From Stutzerimonas kunmingensis (lineage in GTDB: Bacteria; Pseudomonadota; Gammaproteobacteria; Pseudomonadales; Pseudomonadaceae): 64,000 nt of DNA. Below are positions 15,186 through 24,508 of the stretch, piece after piece. The position numbers and the translations under genes were made by a program. Each line of letters opens with the position of its first letter. Positions within the stretch are counted from its first letter, which is position 1. A model generated the notes under the pieces. The model searched no databases. It saw only the letters and a list, made by a program, of their open reading frames with translations, and had not been told where the DNA came from. Where the stretch lies: the NCBI RefSeq assembly GCF_002929225.1, contig NZ_PISM01000004.1:744001-808000 (forward strand). Direction: 5' to 3'.

Positions 15186-16562
15186 TCAGCTCCAGCCCCA
15201 GAACTGTAGCCACCAGCCATAGCCCACCAGCGCGCAACCGGCGTTGACGCAGGCGAACGCCACTAGCCGGCGCAGGCCGTTGCCGCCGTGACGGCTGATC
15301 ACGTTCCAGGCCAGGTACAGACTCCACGCCACGGCGCCGATCAGCAGCGCGGCGCGAGCCGGTTGCGCCCAGGCCAGCAGGAAGCCCTCGTAGCGCAGCA
15401 GCTTGACCGTGGTGGCGGACAGGCCGAGAAACAGCCCGGCGCCACCCAGCGGCACCAGTGCCAATGCGAGGTGCTGGAACACATTGTCGCCACGGCGCAT
15501 CACCCGCACGGCCGCACGCAGCAGCAGCCACAGCGCGCCGCCAACGAGCAACGAGGCACCGAAGATGTAGGTGAGGATCACGGCGCCATCGAGCCAGGTG
15601 AAGGCATCGTTGGCCTGCGGATAATGGGTCAGCAGCCACCAGGGCGCGTTGGCTTCCAGCGGCCAGAAGATGTCGCGATCTACCAGCCATTCCGCCGCGG
15701 CCTGCTTGAGGGTGATGAACCAGGGACTGACCGTCCACTGGAAGGCGCCCATGGCCAGACCGATCACGCCGAACAGCAACAGGGTGCTGTCCCAGTGATC
15801 GCTTTGCTGCTGACCGCCGACGATGAGGATTTCAGAATTGGGCGAACGGGCGCTCAGCTGCACTGCACCGCGCTGGCTGCTGCAGCGGCCACAGGCATGG
15901 CAATCGGCATTGCCCTGCATGCGACGGATGTCAATCAGCGGGGCGCAGTTGGGTGTCGGCAGGTGCGGTTCGCGATTTTCCAGCCAGCGCTGTTCGTCGA
16001 CCTTGTAGTGCACCGGCGCCAAGCGGGCGAGCAGGGCGAACACGCCGCTGACGGGGCACAGATGGCGGCACCAGACCCGCTTGCCGCGGCCGTAGAGAAA
16101 GCCCACCAGCATCGCCGCGACGGTGGAGCCGCCGAGGATCAGCAGTGCCGCCTGGGCATAGTCATAGACGCTGATCAGCTGGCCGTAGACAGTGGTGAGG
16201 ATAAAGGCGATGGTCGGCCAGCCGCTCCAGCGTACCCAGCGCGGGGTGCGTTTGTTCAGCCCGCGCCAGCTGATCCACTCGCTGAGCGAGCCTTCGGGGC
16301 AGAGCACGCCGCACCACAGGCGGCCGAAGAAGATCATCGACAGCAGCACGAAGGGCCACCACAGGCCCCAGAAGATGAACTGCGCCAGTACCGTCAGGTT
16401 GTCGAGCATGCCGGCTTGGGCCGGCGGCAGATCAAGAAAGGCGGGGATCACCAGCAGCGTCAGGTAGAACCCCACCACCAGCCATTGCAGCGTGCGAATG
16501 GCTTTCGCATGCTGGCGCAGCAGGTCACCGAGTCGCGCCAGCCACGGCGCCTGGGTGATCAT
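15186..16562 (-). CDS. ftrD: Polyferredoxin-like membrane protein of the Fe(II) uptake system (FtrD)
   Basis: A 458-residue multi-span membrane protein with the 4Fe-4S cysteine motifs seen in NapH/CcoG-like proteins: LWCGVLCPEG, VWCRHLCPVSG, NADCHACGRCSSQRG and a lone cysteine before it (PTPNCAP). It is the last gene of a four-gene cluster with FTR1 permease, cupredoxin and P19-like proteins, the FtrABCD arrangement of Bordetella and Burkholderia, in which FtrD is thought to accept the electron released when Fe(II) is oxidised by the periplasmic partners. ATG 16562 overlaps the ftrC stop (ATGA) and is preferred over the upstream in-frame ATG. Confidence 0.85.
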   Translation of the reverse strand: MITQAPWLARLGDLLRQHAKAIRTLQWLVVGFYLTLLVIPAFLDLPPAQAGMLDNLTVLAQFIFWGLWWPFVLLSMIFFGRLWCGVLCPEGSLSEWISWRGLNKRTPRWVRWSGWPTIAFILTTVYGQLISVYDYAQAALLILGGSTVAAMLVGFLYGRGKRVWCRHLCPVSGVFALLARLAPVHYKVDEQRWLENREPHLPTPNCAPLIDIRRMQGNADCHACGRCSSQRGAVQLSARSPNSEILIVGGQQQSDHWDSTLLLFGVIGLAMGAFQWTVSPWFITLKQAAAEWLVDRDIFWPLEANAPWWLLTHYPQANDAFTWLDGAVILTYIFGASLLVGGALWLLLRAAVRVMRRGDNVFQHLALALVPLGGAGLFLGLSATTVKLLRYEGFLLAWAQPARAALLIGAVAWSLYLAWNVISRHGGNGLRRLVAFACVNAGCALVGYGWWLQFWGWS

Positions 16563-17416
16563 GCTGGCCTCGCAGCGAGCTGCACCTGTGCCCGCGGTTT
16601 GAGCCATGCCCACGCGGCGAGCCAGTAAAGGCCCAGAACTACCGCGGCGGCCAGCGAAGGCATGGCGCGATAGCCGGTGAGGCCGGCCAGGGTGCCGCCG
16701 AGCGCGCCGCCATCATCCAGCAGGGCCGAGGTATCCCAGAGCGGATCGCCGAACACCGTGTACAGCACTTCCGGTACGTCCATACCCATCAGCTGGCCGC
16801 TGAAGCGATCCAGCGCGGCCATCAGCAATGCGCCGCCGAGCAGCAGCAACATCACTTCGCTGACCTGGAAAAAACGCCGCCAGCTGAAGTAGCGGCTGCC
16901 GGCCTGCAGGGCTGCATAGCTGAGTAGGGCGAGGACGAAACCGAGTACACCGCCGATGACGAAGCGGGTGAGGTCCATACCCGCCTGCTGGTTACCGATG
17001 CCGTAGAGGAACACCACCGTCTCGCTGCCTTCGCGACCGACGGCGAGCATGGCCAGCAGCAACAGGCCGATGCCGCTGCCCTGGCTGAGCTTTTCCGCGG
17101 CGCTGTTCTGCAGGCTGCTCTTCAGCGTGCGGCCATGCTGATGCATCCAGCCGACCATGTGCAGAATCAGCAGGCTGGCTACCAGCAGCATCGCGCACTG
17201 GAACCATTCGCCACCGCTGCCCGCCAGCCAGTCGCCGGCCTGCAGTACGCCCCAGCCCAGCGCAGCGGCCAGACCGAGGCCGGCAGCGACACCGGCCCAG
17301 AGCATGCGCAGCGCATTGGCCGCGCCTGGTTGCTGGCGCAGCCAGGCATGCAGGATGCCGATGACCAGCAGGGCCTCGACGCTTTCGCGCCAGACGATGA
17401 ACATGGATTGGCCCAT
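16559..17416 (-). CDS. ftrC: FTR1-family iron permease (FtrC)
   Basis: Inner-membrane iron permease, 285 residues and seven hydrophobic segments. Both REXXE iron-binding motifs of the FTR1 family are present: RESVE near residue 10 and REGSE near 128. ATG 17416 gives MGQSMFIVWRESVEAL; the internal ATG 17404 is also possible. It imports Fe(III) after oxidation of ferrous iron at the outer face by the partner proteins FtrA and FtrB. Confidence 0.9.
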   Translation of the reverse strand: MGQSMFIVWRESVEALLVIGILHAWLRQQPGAANALRMLWAGVAAGLGLAAALGWGVLQAGDWLAGSGGEWFQCAMLLVASLLILHMVGWMHQHGRTLKSSLQNSAAEKLSQGSGIGLLLLAMLAVGREGSETVVFLYGIGNQQAGMDLTRFVIGGVLGFVLALLSYAALQAGSRYFSWRRFFQVSEVMLLLLGGALLMAALDRFSGQLMGMDVPEVLYTVFGDPLWDTSALLDDGGALGGTLAGLTGYRAMPSLAAAVVLGLYWLAAWAWLKPRAQVQLAARPA

Positions 17417-17438
17417 GGGACTCTCCTCAGAAAAGCAA

Positions 17439-17777
17439 CTACTTGGCGACGATCTCGCCTTCGGGAAGATCCATATGGAATTCGTCGAAGAATGGATAGC
17501 GGCCCGGCTTCAGCGGGTGGATCACGACGAAGGAGGTCACCCCGGGGGACAGCACCTTCTCGACGCGTAGCGGGGTGCTCTCGAACTCGGTCGGCCCGCT
17601 GCCGGCGTTGTGCACGATGATCTTGAAGCGCTGGCGGGCAGGGACTTCGATGGTCGCTGGCTCGAAGTGGCCGTCACGTATGGTCAGCTCGTACGTCGGC
17701 AGCGCGGCCTGCGCCGGGCTCGCGAGCCCGACCAGTAGCGGCAGCACGCCGAGCAGCGATTGCCCGGCGCGACGCAT
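17439..17777 (-). CDS. ftrB: Periplasmic cupredoxin-like protein (FtrB)
   Basis: A 112-residue exported protein with a signal peptide ending near AQAALP and a single cupredoxin-like domain similar to the N-terminal domain of EfeO (FEPATIEVPARQRFKIIVHN, then HPLKPGRYPFFDEFH). It likely oxidises Fe(II) or hands it to the permease. It overlaps the ftrA stop by one base (TGATG), so the two are coupled. Confidence 0.82.
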   Translation of the reverse strand: MRRAGQSLLGVLPLLVGLASPAQAALPTYELTIRDGHFEPATIEVPARQRFKIIVHNAGSGPTEFESTPLRVEKVLSPGVTSFVVIHPLKPGRYPFFDEFHMDLPEGEIVAK

Positions 17778-18310
17778 CAGTAGCCCCCTTTCTTGCCGAT
17801 GCCGGCGTAGGTGAATTCGTACGTCAGCTCGCAGCCTTCGAACCAGGGGGCGACGCCGGTTTCCTTGTCGGTGTGGCGACCGAACATGGCGTGCCCCGAG
17901 CCTGGCGGCAGGATCTTGTAGGTCAACTGGTACTTGCCTGGGCCGAGCAGCTTGACGTTGTCACCGTAGTGCGGGCCGTCGTTTGCCACCATCGGATGGA
18001 AATCGCCTTCGACGACTTCGTCGGAACCCTTCTTGCGCAGCGTGTAGTGGATGCTCAGGTATGGCACGAAGCTGCCTTCCTGCCAGCCGTTGCGGTTGTC
18101 TTCGGTGGCGCTGATATCGGCTTCGAGATGTACGTCGGACTCGGCCGCGGCACGCATCATGCCCGGTGGGTCCATTTCGACCGGCTGCAGATACACCGCG
18201 CCGACCTCCATGCCGCCGCACTGCTGCGGTTCGCCGATGGGGTATTCCTTCGCCTGGGCGAGCGGGGTGAGCAGCAGGGTGGTGATGGCCAGTGTGGCGG
18301 GGATGCGCAT
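17777..18310 (-). CDS. ftrA: P19-like periplasmic Fe/Cu-binding protein (FtrA)
   Basis: A 177-residue exported protein of the P19/Tp34 family, first gene of the ferrous-iron operon. The signal peptide is MRIPATLAITTLLLTPLAQA. Residues resembling the metal site of Campylobacter P19 are visible: the MEVGAVYLQPVEMDP stretch, HYTLRKKG and the ANDGPHYGDN turn. In characterised systems this dimer binds copper and iron and feeds the FTR1 permease. A Fur-like site lies about 60 bp upstream of its start. Confidence 0.88.
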   Translation of the reverse strand: MRIPATLAITTLLLTPLAQAKEYPIGEPQQCGGMEVGAVYLQPVEMDPPGMMRAAAESDVHLEADISATEDNRNGWQEGSFVPYLSIHYTLRKKGSDEVVEGDFHPMVANDGPHYGDNVKLLGPGKYQLTYKILPPGSGHAMFGRHTDKETGVAPWFEGCELTYEFTYAGIGKKGGY

Positions 18311-18366
18311 TGGGAATTCTCCGGAAACAGAAAAGGACGGAGCGAAGATTGCACTTGCGCTTCCGA

Positions 18367-18385
18367 ATGATAATGATTCGCGTCA
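18367..18385 (-). promoter_or_regulatory. Fur-box-like site upstream of ftrABCD
   Basis: ATGATAATGATTCGCGTCA resembles the Fur consensus, with a perfect GATAATGAT block at 18369-18377 and a weaker second half. It is about 60 bp before ftrA. Iron repression of the operon is the expected consequence. Confidence 0.55.
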
Positions 18386-18582
18386 ATTTCCCAAGAAATA
18401 TTTTGTTACCAGTGCCTGAATGCAAAGCTGTATGCCGCTGCAGACGGCTGTTTGCGGGCGCTGCAGGCTAACTGCGACAGGTCGTCACAGTGGCACTTGG
18501 TGTGGGTGTGCAGGGTGCAGCGACCCGAACCGGCGCCGAACGAATCCTCTAAGATGGTGCACCTTTCGTATCCGGGGACTTC

Positions 18583-20010
18583 ATGCAACCGCCCGTCTCA
18601 CTCGACGCCCGTACCGCGCGGATTTTGCCGTGGCTGGTGGCCATCGCCTTCTTCATGCAGACGCTGGACGGCACCATTCTCAATACCGCGCTGCCCGCCA
18701 TGGCGCGCGATCTGGCGGAAAACCCGCTGCGTATGCAGGGCGTTGTGATCGCCTACATGCTCACGGTGGCGTTGCTGATTCCGGCATCCGGCTGGATTGC
18801 TGACCGCTTCGGTAGCCGGCGGATCTTCGTGACCGCCATCGTGCTGTTTTCCGTGGGCTCGCTGTTGTGCGCGTTGTCTACCAGCTTCAACCAGCTGGTG
18901 GCTTCCCGCGTGCTGCAGGCGCTGGGCGGAGCGCTGATGCTGCCGGTGGGGCGGCTGGTGGTGCTGCGGGCATTTCCGCGCAGCGACTTCGTGCGGATCA
19001 TGGCCTTTATCGCGCTGCCAGGACTGGTCGGCCCGTTGCTCGGGCCAACCCTGGGTGGCTGGTTGGTGGAGTACGCCTCCTGGCACTGGATATTCCTGAT
19101 CAATCTGCCGGTGGGCGTGATTGGCTGCATCGCCGCGCTGCGCTTCATGCCCGATCTCAAAGGGCCCGAGCGGGTGCGCTTCGATACCCTCGGCTTCCTG
19201 CTGTTCGGCGCAGCGATGGTGCTGGTCACCATCGCGCTGGAGGGGCTCGGCCAGATGCACATGTCGCATGCCCGCGTGATGCTGCTGCTGTTCGGCGGCG
19301 CAGCGTGCATGGCGGCCTACTGGCTGCGCGCCGGGCGCATCGATGCGCCGCTGTTCAGCCCCAAGCTGTTCCATACGCGCAGCTTTGCGGTGGGCATCTT
19401 CGGCAACCTGTTTGCCCGGCTGGGTGGTGGCGCGCTGCCGTTCCTGTTGCCATTGCTGCTGCAGGTGGCGCTTGGCTATTCGCCGGCACAGGCCGGGATG
19501 AGCATGATTCCGCTGGCCTTGGGTGCGATGGCAGTGAAATCGATGGCCAAGCCGATTATCGACCGTCTCGGTTATCGCCGCCTGCTGATCGGCAACACCC
19601 TGTTGCTTGGCGGCCTTATCGCCAGCCTGGCGACGATCGATACGCAAACGCCGACCTGGCTACTGCTGGTGCATCTGGGTCTGATCGGCATGGTCAACTC
19701 GATGCAGTTCACCGCGATGAACACCGTCACCCTGGTCGGTCTTAGTCATGCCGACGCCAGTAGCGGCAACAGCCTGCTGTCGGTGGTGGTGCAGCTATCA
19801 ATGAGCCTTGGCGTCGCCACCGCCGGTGCGCTGCTGGGAGGCTTCACCGTGGACGACGCGCAGGGCAGCGAGGTGCTGCGGGCATTTCAGCTGACGTTTC
19901 TCTGCGTCGGCGGTATGGCGATGCTCGCTGCCGCATTGTTCCTGCAGCTGGAACATCGCGACCCTGGCCATGACGACGATGTGCGGCGACCGGTGGACGT
20001 CGGCGAGTAA
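18583..20010 (+). CDS. mdtD: MFS efflux transporter, MdtD-like (DHA2 family)
   Basis: A 475-residue proton-driven multidrug transporter with 13-14 hydrophobic segments. The N-terminal part FFMQTLDGTILNTALPAMA, the loop motif GWIADRFGSRR and the mid-protein stretch LVEYASWHWIFLINLPVGVI are very close to E. coli MdtD. The substrate is unknown. It is divergent from the iron-uptake operon, so the 272-bp region between them holds both promoters. An acidic, charged tail ends the protein. The gene stands alone; there is no membrane-fusion protein or MdtABC beside it. Confidence 0.88.
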   Translation: MQPPVSLDARTARILPWLVAIAFFMQTLDGTILNTALPAMARDLAENPLRMQGVVIAYMLTVALLIPASGWIADRFGSRRIFVTAIVLFSVGSLLCALSTSFNQLVASRVLQALGGALMLPVGRLVVLRAFPRSDFVRIMAFIALPGLVGPLLGPTLGGWLVEYASWHWIFLINLPVGVIGCIAALRFMPDLKGPERVRFDTLGFLLFGAAMVLVTIALEGLGQMHMSHARVMLLLFGGAACMAAYWLRAGRIDAPLFSPKLFHTRSFAVGIFGNLFARLGGGALPFLLPLLLQVALGYSPAQAGMSMIPLALGAMAVKSMAKPIIDRLGYRRLLIGNTLLLGGLIASLATIDTQTPTWLLLVHLGLIGMVNSMQFTAMNTVTLVGLSHADASSGNSLLSVVVQLSMSLGVATAGALLGGFTVDDAQGSEVLRAFQLTFLCVGGMAMLAAALFLQLEHRDPGHDDDVRRPVDVGE

Positions 20011-20140
20011 TCCTCTGTCGACCTGTAAGGAATCACGATAGGTGGTCGCAGTGTCGCTGCGTCATGCTGGCACATCGCCGGGCGGCCTGCGTGGTCTATA
20101 GCCGTCCTTCACTAGCAGATGGCGGCAATGACCTGCTGCA

Positions 20141-20166
20141 AATGTTTACCTGTGCAAGTAAACATT
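20141..20166. promoter_or_regulatory. Perfect inverted repeat AATGTTTAC-N8-GTAAACATT
   Basis: Nine-base perfect arms separated by eight bases in the 232-bp gap between mdtD and the small membrane protein gene. There is no T-run and the spacing suits a dimeric repressor, TetR-type for example, rather than a terminator. No regulator gene is adjacent. Confidence 0.5.
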
Positions 20167-20242
20167 ATCGACCTGTCGTCATAAGCTACATATCGTTGAG
20201 CCTCTGGAAGCGGCATTGCGCCGCAAGCAAAGGAGCGAAACG

Positions 20243-20503
20243 ATGAGTGCAATGAGCCTCGCCTGGCTGCTGATCGGCACCTCGCTGTGCGGCGTGATGG
20301 TGCTACTGGTACTGCTCTGGCTGCTATGGATGGGCCGGCAGAGCCAATGCCGAGAACTGGAAGTGCTGCGCGAACTGCTGGATGGCCTTGGTCAGGTGAT
20401 CGTGCGCCTGGAGCAGGACAAGGCTGAGTTGACTTCCGGGCTGCGGGCGGAAAAGGCGCAAGCCGCCCAGCTACGTCGTCAGCTAGAACTGCTACGTCGT
20501 TGA
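20243..20503 (+). CDS. Small membrane protein with C-terminal coiled coil
   Basis: An 86-residue protein with one N-terminal membrane span (about residues 4-30, WLLIGTSLCGVMVLLVLLWL) followed by a charged helix (CRELEVLRELLDGLGQVIVRLEQ and onward) likely to form a coiled coil. ATG 20243 follows AGGAG with seven bases spacing. I recognise no family. The layout resembles small envelope scaffolds or cell-division accessory proteins, but that is only topology. The perfect inverted repeat 77 bp upstream suggests dedicated control. Confidence 0.65.
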   Translation: MSAMSLAWLLIGTSLCGVMVLLVLLWLLWMGRQSQCRELEVLRELLDGLGQVIVRLEQDKAELTSGLRAEKAQAAQLRRQLELLRR

Positions 20504-20514
20504 GGGTGGTGATT

Positions 20515-20529
20515 TTGTTGTTTTAACAA
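20515..20529. promoter_or_regulatory. HexR-type operator before edd
   Basis: TTGT-N7-ACAA, the spacing reported (from memory) for HexR operators in Pseudomonas. It lies upstream of a TATGAT -10-like hexamer at 20562-20567. A second half-like site with ACTACA at 20589-20594 overlaps the ribosome-binding region. Confidence 0.5.
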
Positions 20530-20609
20530 ACATATTTCTTCGAAATCGTCCCGCTCGTCGTTATGATGCCGCCTGATTTTTTATAAAAACTACAAATCAG
20601 GAGGTTTTC

Positions 20610-22436
20610 ATGCATCCCGTAGTGGTCGAAGTCACCCAGCGCCTGATCGAGCGTAGCCGGCCTACGCGCGAAGCCTATCTCGCCATGGTTCGCGGCGCTG
20701 CCAGTGCCGGGCCTGCTCGCAACGGCGCGCAATGCGCGAACTTCGCCCATGGCGTTGCCGGTTGCGGCGCGCAGGACAAGCAGCGCCTGCGGCTGCCGGA
20801 TGCGGCCAACATCGCCATCGTCACGGCCTACAACGACATGCTCTCGGCGCATCAGCCCTATGAGGACTACCCTGAGCTCCTGCGCCAGGCGCTGCGCGAT
20901 ATCGGCTCGGTGGGGCAGGTGGCCGGCGGTGTGCCGGCGATGTGTGACGGTGTCACCCAGGGCGAGCCGGGCATGGAGCTGGCCATTGCCAGTCGCGAGG
21001 TGATCGCCATGAGCACCGCGGTGGCGCTGTCGCACAACCTGTTCGATGGGGCGCTGCTGCTCGGCATCTGCGACAAGATCGTTCCCGGACTGCTGATCGG
21101 TGCGCTGCGCTTCGGGCATCTGCCCGCTGTGTTCGTGCCGGCCGGGCCGATGCCGTCCGGCCTGGCCAACAAGGACAAGGCCGCGGTGCGCCAGCGCTAT
21201 GCCGAAGGCAAGGCAGGTCGCGATGAGCTGCTGGCGGCGGAAATGCAGGCCTATCACAGCCCTGGCACCTGTACCTTCTACGGCACCGCCAACACCAACC
21301 AGATGCTGATGGAGGTCATGGGCCTGCACTTGCCGGGCTCTTCCTTCGTCAACCCGGGCACGCCATTGCGCGATGCGCTGACCGCCGAGGCCGCGCGGCA
21401 GGTCACTCGACTGACGCCACAGGGCGGCAGCTTCACGCCGCTCGGTGAGCTCGTCGACGAGCGCGTATTGATCAACGCCATCGTCGCGCTGCATGCCACC
21501 GGCGGCTCGACCAATCACACCCTGCACATGCCGGCCATCGCCCAGGCGGCGGGCATCCAGCTGACCTGGCAGGACATGGCCGACCTTTCCGCAGTGGTGC
21601 CGACGCTGGCGCGGGTCTATCCCAATGGTTCAGCCGACATCAATCACTTCCATGCCGCGGGCGGCGTCGCGCTGCTGGTGCGCGAGCTGCTCGCGGCCGG
21701 CCTGCTGCACGAGGATGTGCATACCGTGATGGGGCGCGGCCTCAATCGCTACACCCAGGAGCCCTTCCTCGAAGACGGTCGGCTGACTTGGCGTGAAGGC
21801 GCTGCGGCGAGCCTGGACGAAAGCATCCTGCGGCCGGTCGCGCGGCCGTTTTCGGCCGAAGGCGGGCTGCGGGTGATGAGCGGCAATCTCGGTCGTGGTG
21901 TGATGAAGGTGTCCGCCGTGGCGCCCGAGCATCGGGTCGTGGAAGCGCCGGCGCGGGTCTTTGCCGATCAGCTGGAGCTGGTCGAGGCGTTCAAGGCGGG
22001 CGAGCTGGAGCGCGACGTCGTTGCAGTGGTGCGCTTCCAGGGGCCGCGCGCCAACGGCATGCCCGAGCTGCACAAGCTGACGCCCTATCTCGGTCTATTG
22101 CAGGACCGCGGTTTCAAGGTCGCGCTGGTCACCGACGGGCGCATGTCCGGTGCGTCGGGCAAGGTGCCGGCGGCGATTCATGTGTGCCCGGAGGCAATCG
22201 ATGGCGGCCCGCTGGCGCGCGTGCGCGACGGCGATCTGCTGCGCGTGGATGGGCAGAGCGGGGTGCTTGAGGTGCTGGTCGATGCCGTCGAGCTGGCCGA
22301 TCGATCGCCGGCTGCTGCGCCGCCTGTGGGTGTGCAGGGCTGCGGGCGCGAGCTGTTCGGCTTTATGCGCTCGGCGTTCAGCTCCGCCGAGCAGGGCGCC
22401 AGCGTGTTCACTGCGGGGCTGGAGACGCTGCGATGA
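20610..22436 (+). CDS. edd: Phosphogluconate dehydratase (Entner-Doudoroff)
   Basis: Converts 6-phosphogluconate to 2-keto-3-deoxy-6-phosphogluconate (KDPG). The 608-residue length is typical of the IlvD/Edd family, with iron-sulfur-site cysteines visible in [29 protein letters not shown] and, less clearly, [11 protein letters not shown]. The C-terminal [17 protein letters not shown] is a family signature. ATG 20610 has a perfect AGGAGG site. It overlaps glk by four bases. HexR-type sites upstream predict derepression by KDPG. Confidence 0.95.
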   Translation: MHPVVVEVTQRLIERSRPTREAYLAMVRGAASAGPARNGAQCANFAHGVAGCGAQDKQRLRLPDAANIAIVTAYNDMLSAHQPYEDYPELLRQALRDIGSVGQVAGGVPAMCDGVTQGEPGMELAIASREVIAMSTAVALSHNLFDGALLLGICDKIVPGLLIGALRFGHLPAVFVPAGPMPSGLANKDKAAVRQRYAEGKAGRDELLAAEMQAYHSPGTCTFYGTANTNQMLMEVMGLHLPGSSFVNPGTPLRDALTAEAARQVTRLTPQGGSFTPLGELVDERVLINAIVALHATGGSTNHTLHMPAIAQAAGIQLTWQDMADLSAVVPTLARVYPNGSADINHFHAAGGVALLVRELLAAGLLHEDVHTVMGRGLNRYTQEPFLEDGRLTWREGAAASLDESILRPVARPFSAEGGLRVMSGNLGRGVMKVSAVAPEHRVVEAPARVFADQLELVEAFKAGELERDVVAVVRFQGPRANGMPELHKLTPYLGLLQDRGFKVALVTDGRMSGASGKVPAAIHVCPEAIDGGPLARVRDGDLLRVDGQSGVLEVLVDAVELADRSPAAAPPVGVQGCGRELFGFMRSAFSSAEQGASVFTAGLETLR

Positions 22437-23392
22437 GGCTGGCGCTGGTCGGAGATATAGGCGGCACCAATGCGCGTTTCGCGCTGTGGCGCGGCTCGCA
22501 GTTGGAGGCGGTGCAAGTGCTGGCTGCGGCGGACTTCGAAACCCCGGAGCAGGCAGTCGAACATTACCTGTCAACGCTCGGCCTGGCGCCGGGCAGCATT
22601 CGCGCCATGTGCCTGGCCTGTGCCGGACCGGTCAAGGGCGAGCAGTTCACGTTCACCAACAATCACTGGCGGCTGACGCGGCGCGACTTCTGCGGTGCCC
22701 TGCAGCTGGACGAGCTGCTGCTGATCAATGACTTCGCCGCGATGGCGCTGGGCATGACGCGGGTAAGCGAGACGGGGCGGCGCATGATCTGTGCTGGCGA
22801 GGCCGAGCCCGATGCGCCGGCGCTGGTTATCGGGCCGGGCACCGGGCTTGGCGTCGCCGCGTTGCTGCCCTTGGGTGGTGGCAGCTGGCGCGCGCTGCCG
22901 GGGGAGGGCGGACACGTCGATCTGCCCGTGGCGGATGCGCACGAGGCGGCGCTGTGGCAGATGCTGTTCGCCCAGCTTGGCCATGTGCGCGCGGAAGACG
23001 TGCTCAGTGGCGGTGGCCTGTTGCTGCTCTATCGTGCGGTCTGTGCCCTGGCCGGTTTGATGCCGCGACTGGCGTCGCCGGCTGAGGTCACGGCGGCTGC
23101 GCTCGCTGGTGATCATGTCGCGGTGGCGACCCTGGAGCAGTTCTGCGTGTGGCTCGGGCGGGTCGCCGGCAACAACGTGCTCACGCTCGGCGCGCGCGGT
23201 GGGGTGTATATCGTCGGTGGTGTGGTGCCGCGTTTCGCCGATTTCTTCGCGGCCAGTGGTTTCGCCCGCGGCTTCGCCAGCAAGGGTTCCATGAGCGGCT
23301 ATCTCGGCGATGTGCCGGTGTGGCTGGTCACCGCTGACTATCCGGGGCTGGAGGGCGCCGGGGTGGCGCTGGAGCAGGCGCTGGCGTGCTGA
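22433..23392 (+). CDS. glk: Glucokinase
   Basis: Phosphorylates glucose to glucose-6-phosphate. The 319-residue protein belongs to the bacterial glucokinase (GlkA) family: phosphate-binding loop [12 protein letters not shown] at the N-terminus, catalytic [14 protein letters not shown]-site [11 protein letters not shown] and the metal-site-like loop [10 protein letters not shown]. The start overlaps the edd stop (ATGA). In many pseudomonads gltR-gltS follow; here the operon ends at a hairpin and hexR lies opposite. Confidence 0.94.
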   Translation: MRLALVGDIGGTNARFALWRGSQLEAVQVLAAADFETPEQAVEHYLSTLGLAPGSIRAMCLACAGPVKGEQFTFTNNHWRLTRRDFCGALQLDELLLINDFAAMALGMTRVSETGRRMICAGEAEPDAPALVIGPGTGLGVAALLPLGGGSWRALPGEGGHVDLPVADAHEAALWQMLFAQLGHVRAEDVLSGGGLLLLYRAVCALAGLMPRLASPAEVTAAALAGDHVAVATLEQFCVWLGRVAGNNVLTLGARGGVYIVGGVVPRFADFFAASGFARGFASKGSMSGYLGDVPVWLVTADYPGLEGAGVALEQALAC

Positions 23393-23418
23393 CGTGGCGG
23401 TATTGGGCGTGGTGATGG

Positions 23419-23444
23419 CGGGATGTTGTTATAGCAACATCCCG
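23419..23444. terminator. Hairpin between convergent glk and hexR
   Basis: Perfect ten-base arms CGGGATGTTG and CAACATCCCG around a six-base loop, placed between convergent genes. No long T-run follows, but the position fits a bidirectional terminator. Confidence 0.65.
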
Positions 23445-23467
23445 TGTCTTGTGCGGACTTGGTTGCT

Positions 23468-24337
23468 TTAGCCCGGCTCTTCATCCGCCGGGTAGCGGCT
23501 GGCATTGAGGCTTTCCTTCACCTTGCGCAGATGCGGCTGGAAATCCACTCCGCGGCGCAGGGTCATGCCGGTGGCGAGCACGTCGAGTACGGTGAGCTGG
23601 ATGATGCGTGAGGTCATCGGCATGTAGATGTCGGTGTCCTCGGGCAGCGGAATGTTCAGGCTCAGCGTGCTGGCCTGCGCCAGTGGCGAGCCGGCGGCAG
23701 TCAGGCCGAGTACCGAGGCGCCGTTCTGCCGCGCGATACGTGCCACCTCTACCAATTCGCGGGTGCGCCCGGTGTAGGAAATGATCACGAACAGCTCGCC
23801 GGTATGCGCCACCGAGGCCAGCATGCGCTGCATCAGCACGTCCGAATGCGCGGTTACTGCCAGGTTGAAGCGGAAGAACTTGTGCTGCGCATCCAGTGCC
23901 ACCGAGGCTGAGGCGCCGAGGCCGAAGAAGTGGATCTGCCGGGCCTGGATCATCAGGTCGACGGCTCGGCTGACCAGCTGCGGATCGAGGCTCTGGCAGG
24001 CGCTGTCCAGCGAGGCGATGGCCGAGCCGAAGATCTTGCGCGTGTATTCCGCCGGGCCGTCGTCGGGCTCCACCGCCTGACTGACGTAGGCGGCGCCGCT
24101 GGCCAGGCTCTGCGCCAGCTGCATCTTCAGTTCCGGGTAGCCGCTGACGCCGAACGAGCGACAGAAGCGATTCACTGTCGGTTCGCTGACCTGCGCGGTC
24201 TGCGCCAGGGTGGCGATGCTGAAGCGGGTCGCCTGCTGCGGATTGCGCAGGATCACCTCGGCGACCTTGCGCTCGGCCTTGTTGAGGTCTTCGATGCGGC
24301 GCTGGATCTGCTCGAGCAGGTTGTGTACGCGGTCCAT
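23468..24337 (-). CDS. hexR: HexR, RpiR-family repressor of glucose catabolism
   Basis: KDPG-responsive repressor of zwf, edd and gap-type genes in Pseudomonas. The 289-residue protein has an N-terminal RpiR helix-turn-helix ([20 protein letters not shown]) and a C-terminal SIS domain ([19 protein letters not shown], then [17 protein letters not shown]). ATG 24337, giving [20 protein letters not shown], matches known HexR N-termini and has AGGA upstream; the earlier ATG 24361 is less likely. It is divergent from zwf and shares an operator-like sequence with it. Confidence 0.93.
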   Translation of the reverse strand: MDRVHNLLEQIQRRIEDLNKAERKVAEVILRNPQQATRFSIATLAQTAQVSEPTVNRFCRSFGVSGYPELKMQLAQSLASGAAYVSQAVEPDDGPAEYTRKIFGSAIASLDSACQSLDPQLVSRAVDLMIQARQIHFFGLGASASVALDAQHKFFRFNLAVTAHSDVLMQRMLASVAHTGELFVIISYTGRTRELVEVARIARQNGASVLGLTAAGSPLAQASTLSLNIPLPEDTDIYMPMTSRIIQLTVLDVLATGMTLRRGVDFQPHLRKVKESLNASRYPADEEPG

Positions 24338-24427
24338 GTCGGTCCTGATGCGGCTTGCCAAAGGGGTGGCCTATGCTACTGAGCGAGATGCGGAGCGACC
24401 ATAGGAATCTTGTTTTGCAGTAAATGT

Positions 24428-24443
24428 TGTTTTTATTACTACA
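24428..24443. promoter_or_regulatory. HexR-type operator between hexR and zwf
   Basis: TGTTTTTATTACTACA matches a TGTAGT-N4-ACTACA-like pattern (recalled consensus) with one perfect half. It lies between the divergent hexR and zwf starts, so it could control both. Confidence 0.5.
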
Positions 24444-24508
24444 TTGAACTTGAATAACAGGGCATCGCCGTGTATTCATAGTGCAGTTTTAGTAGAAGAA
24501 CAAACATC

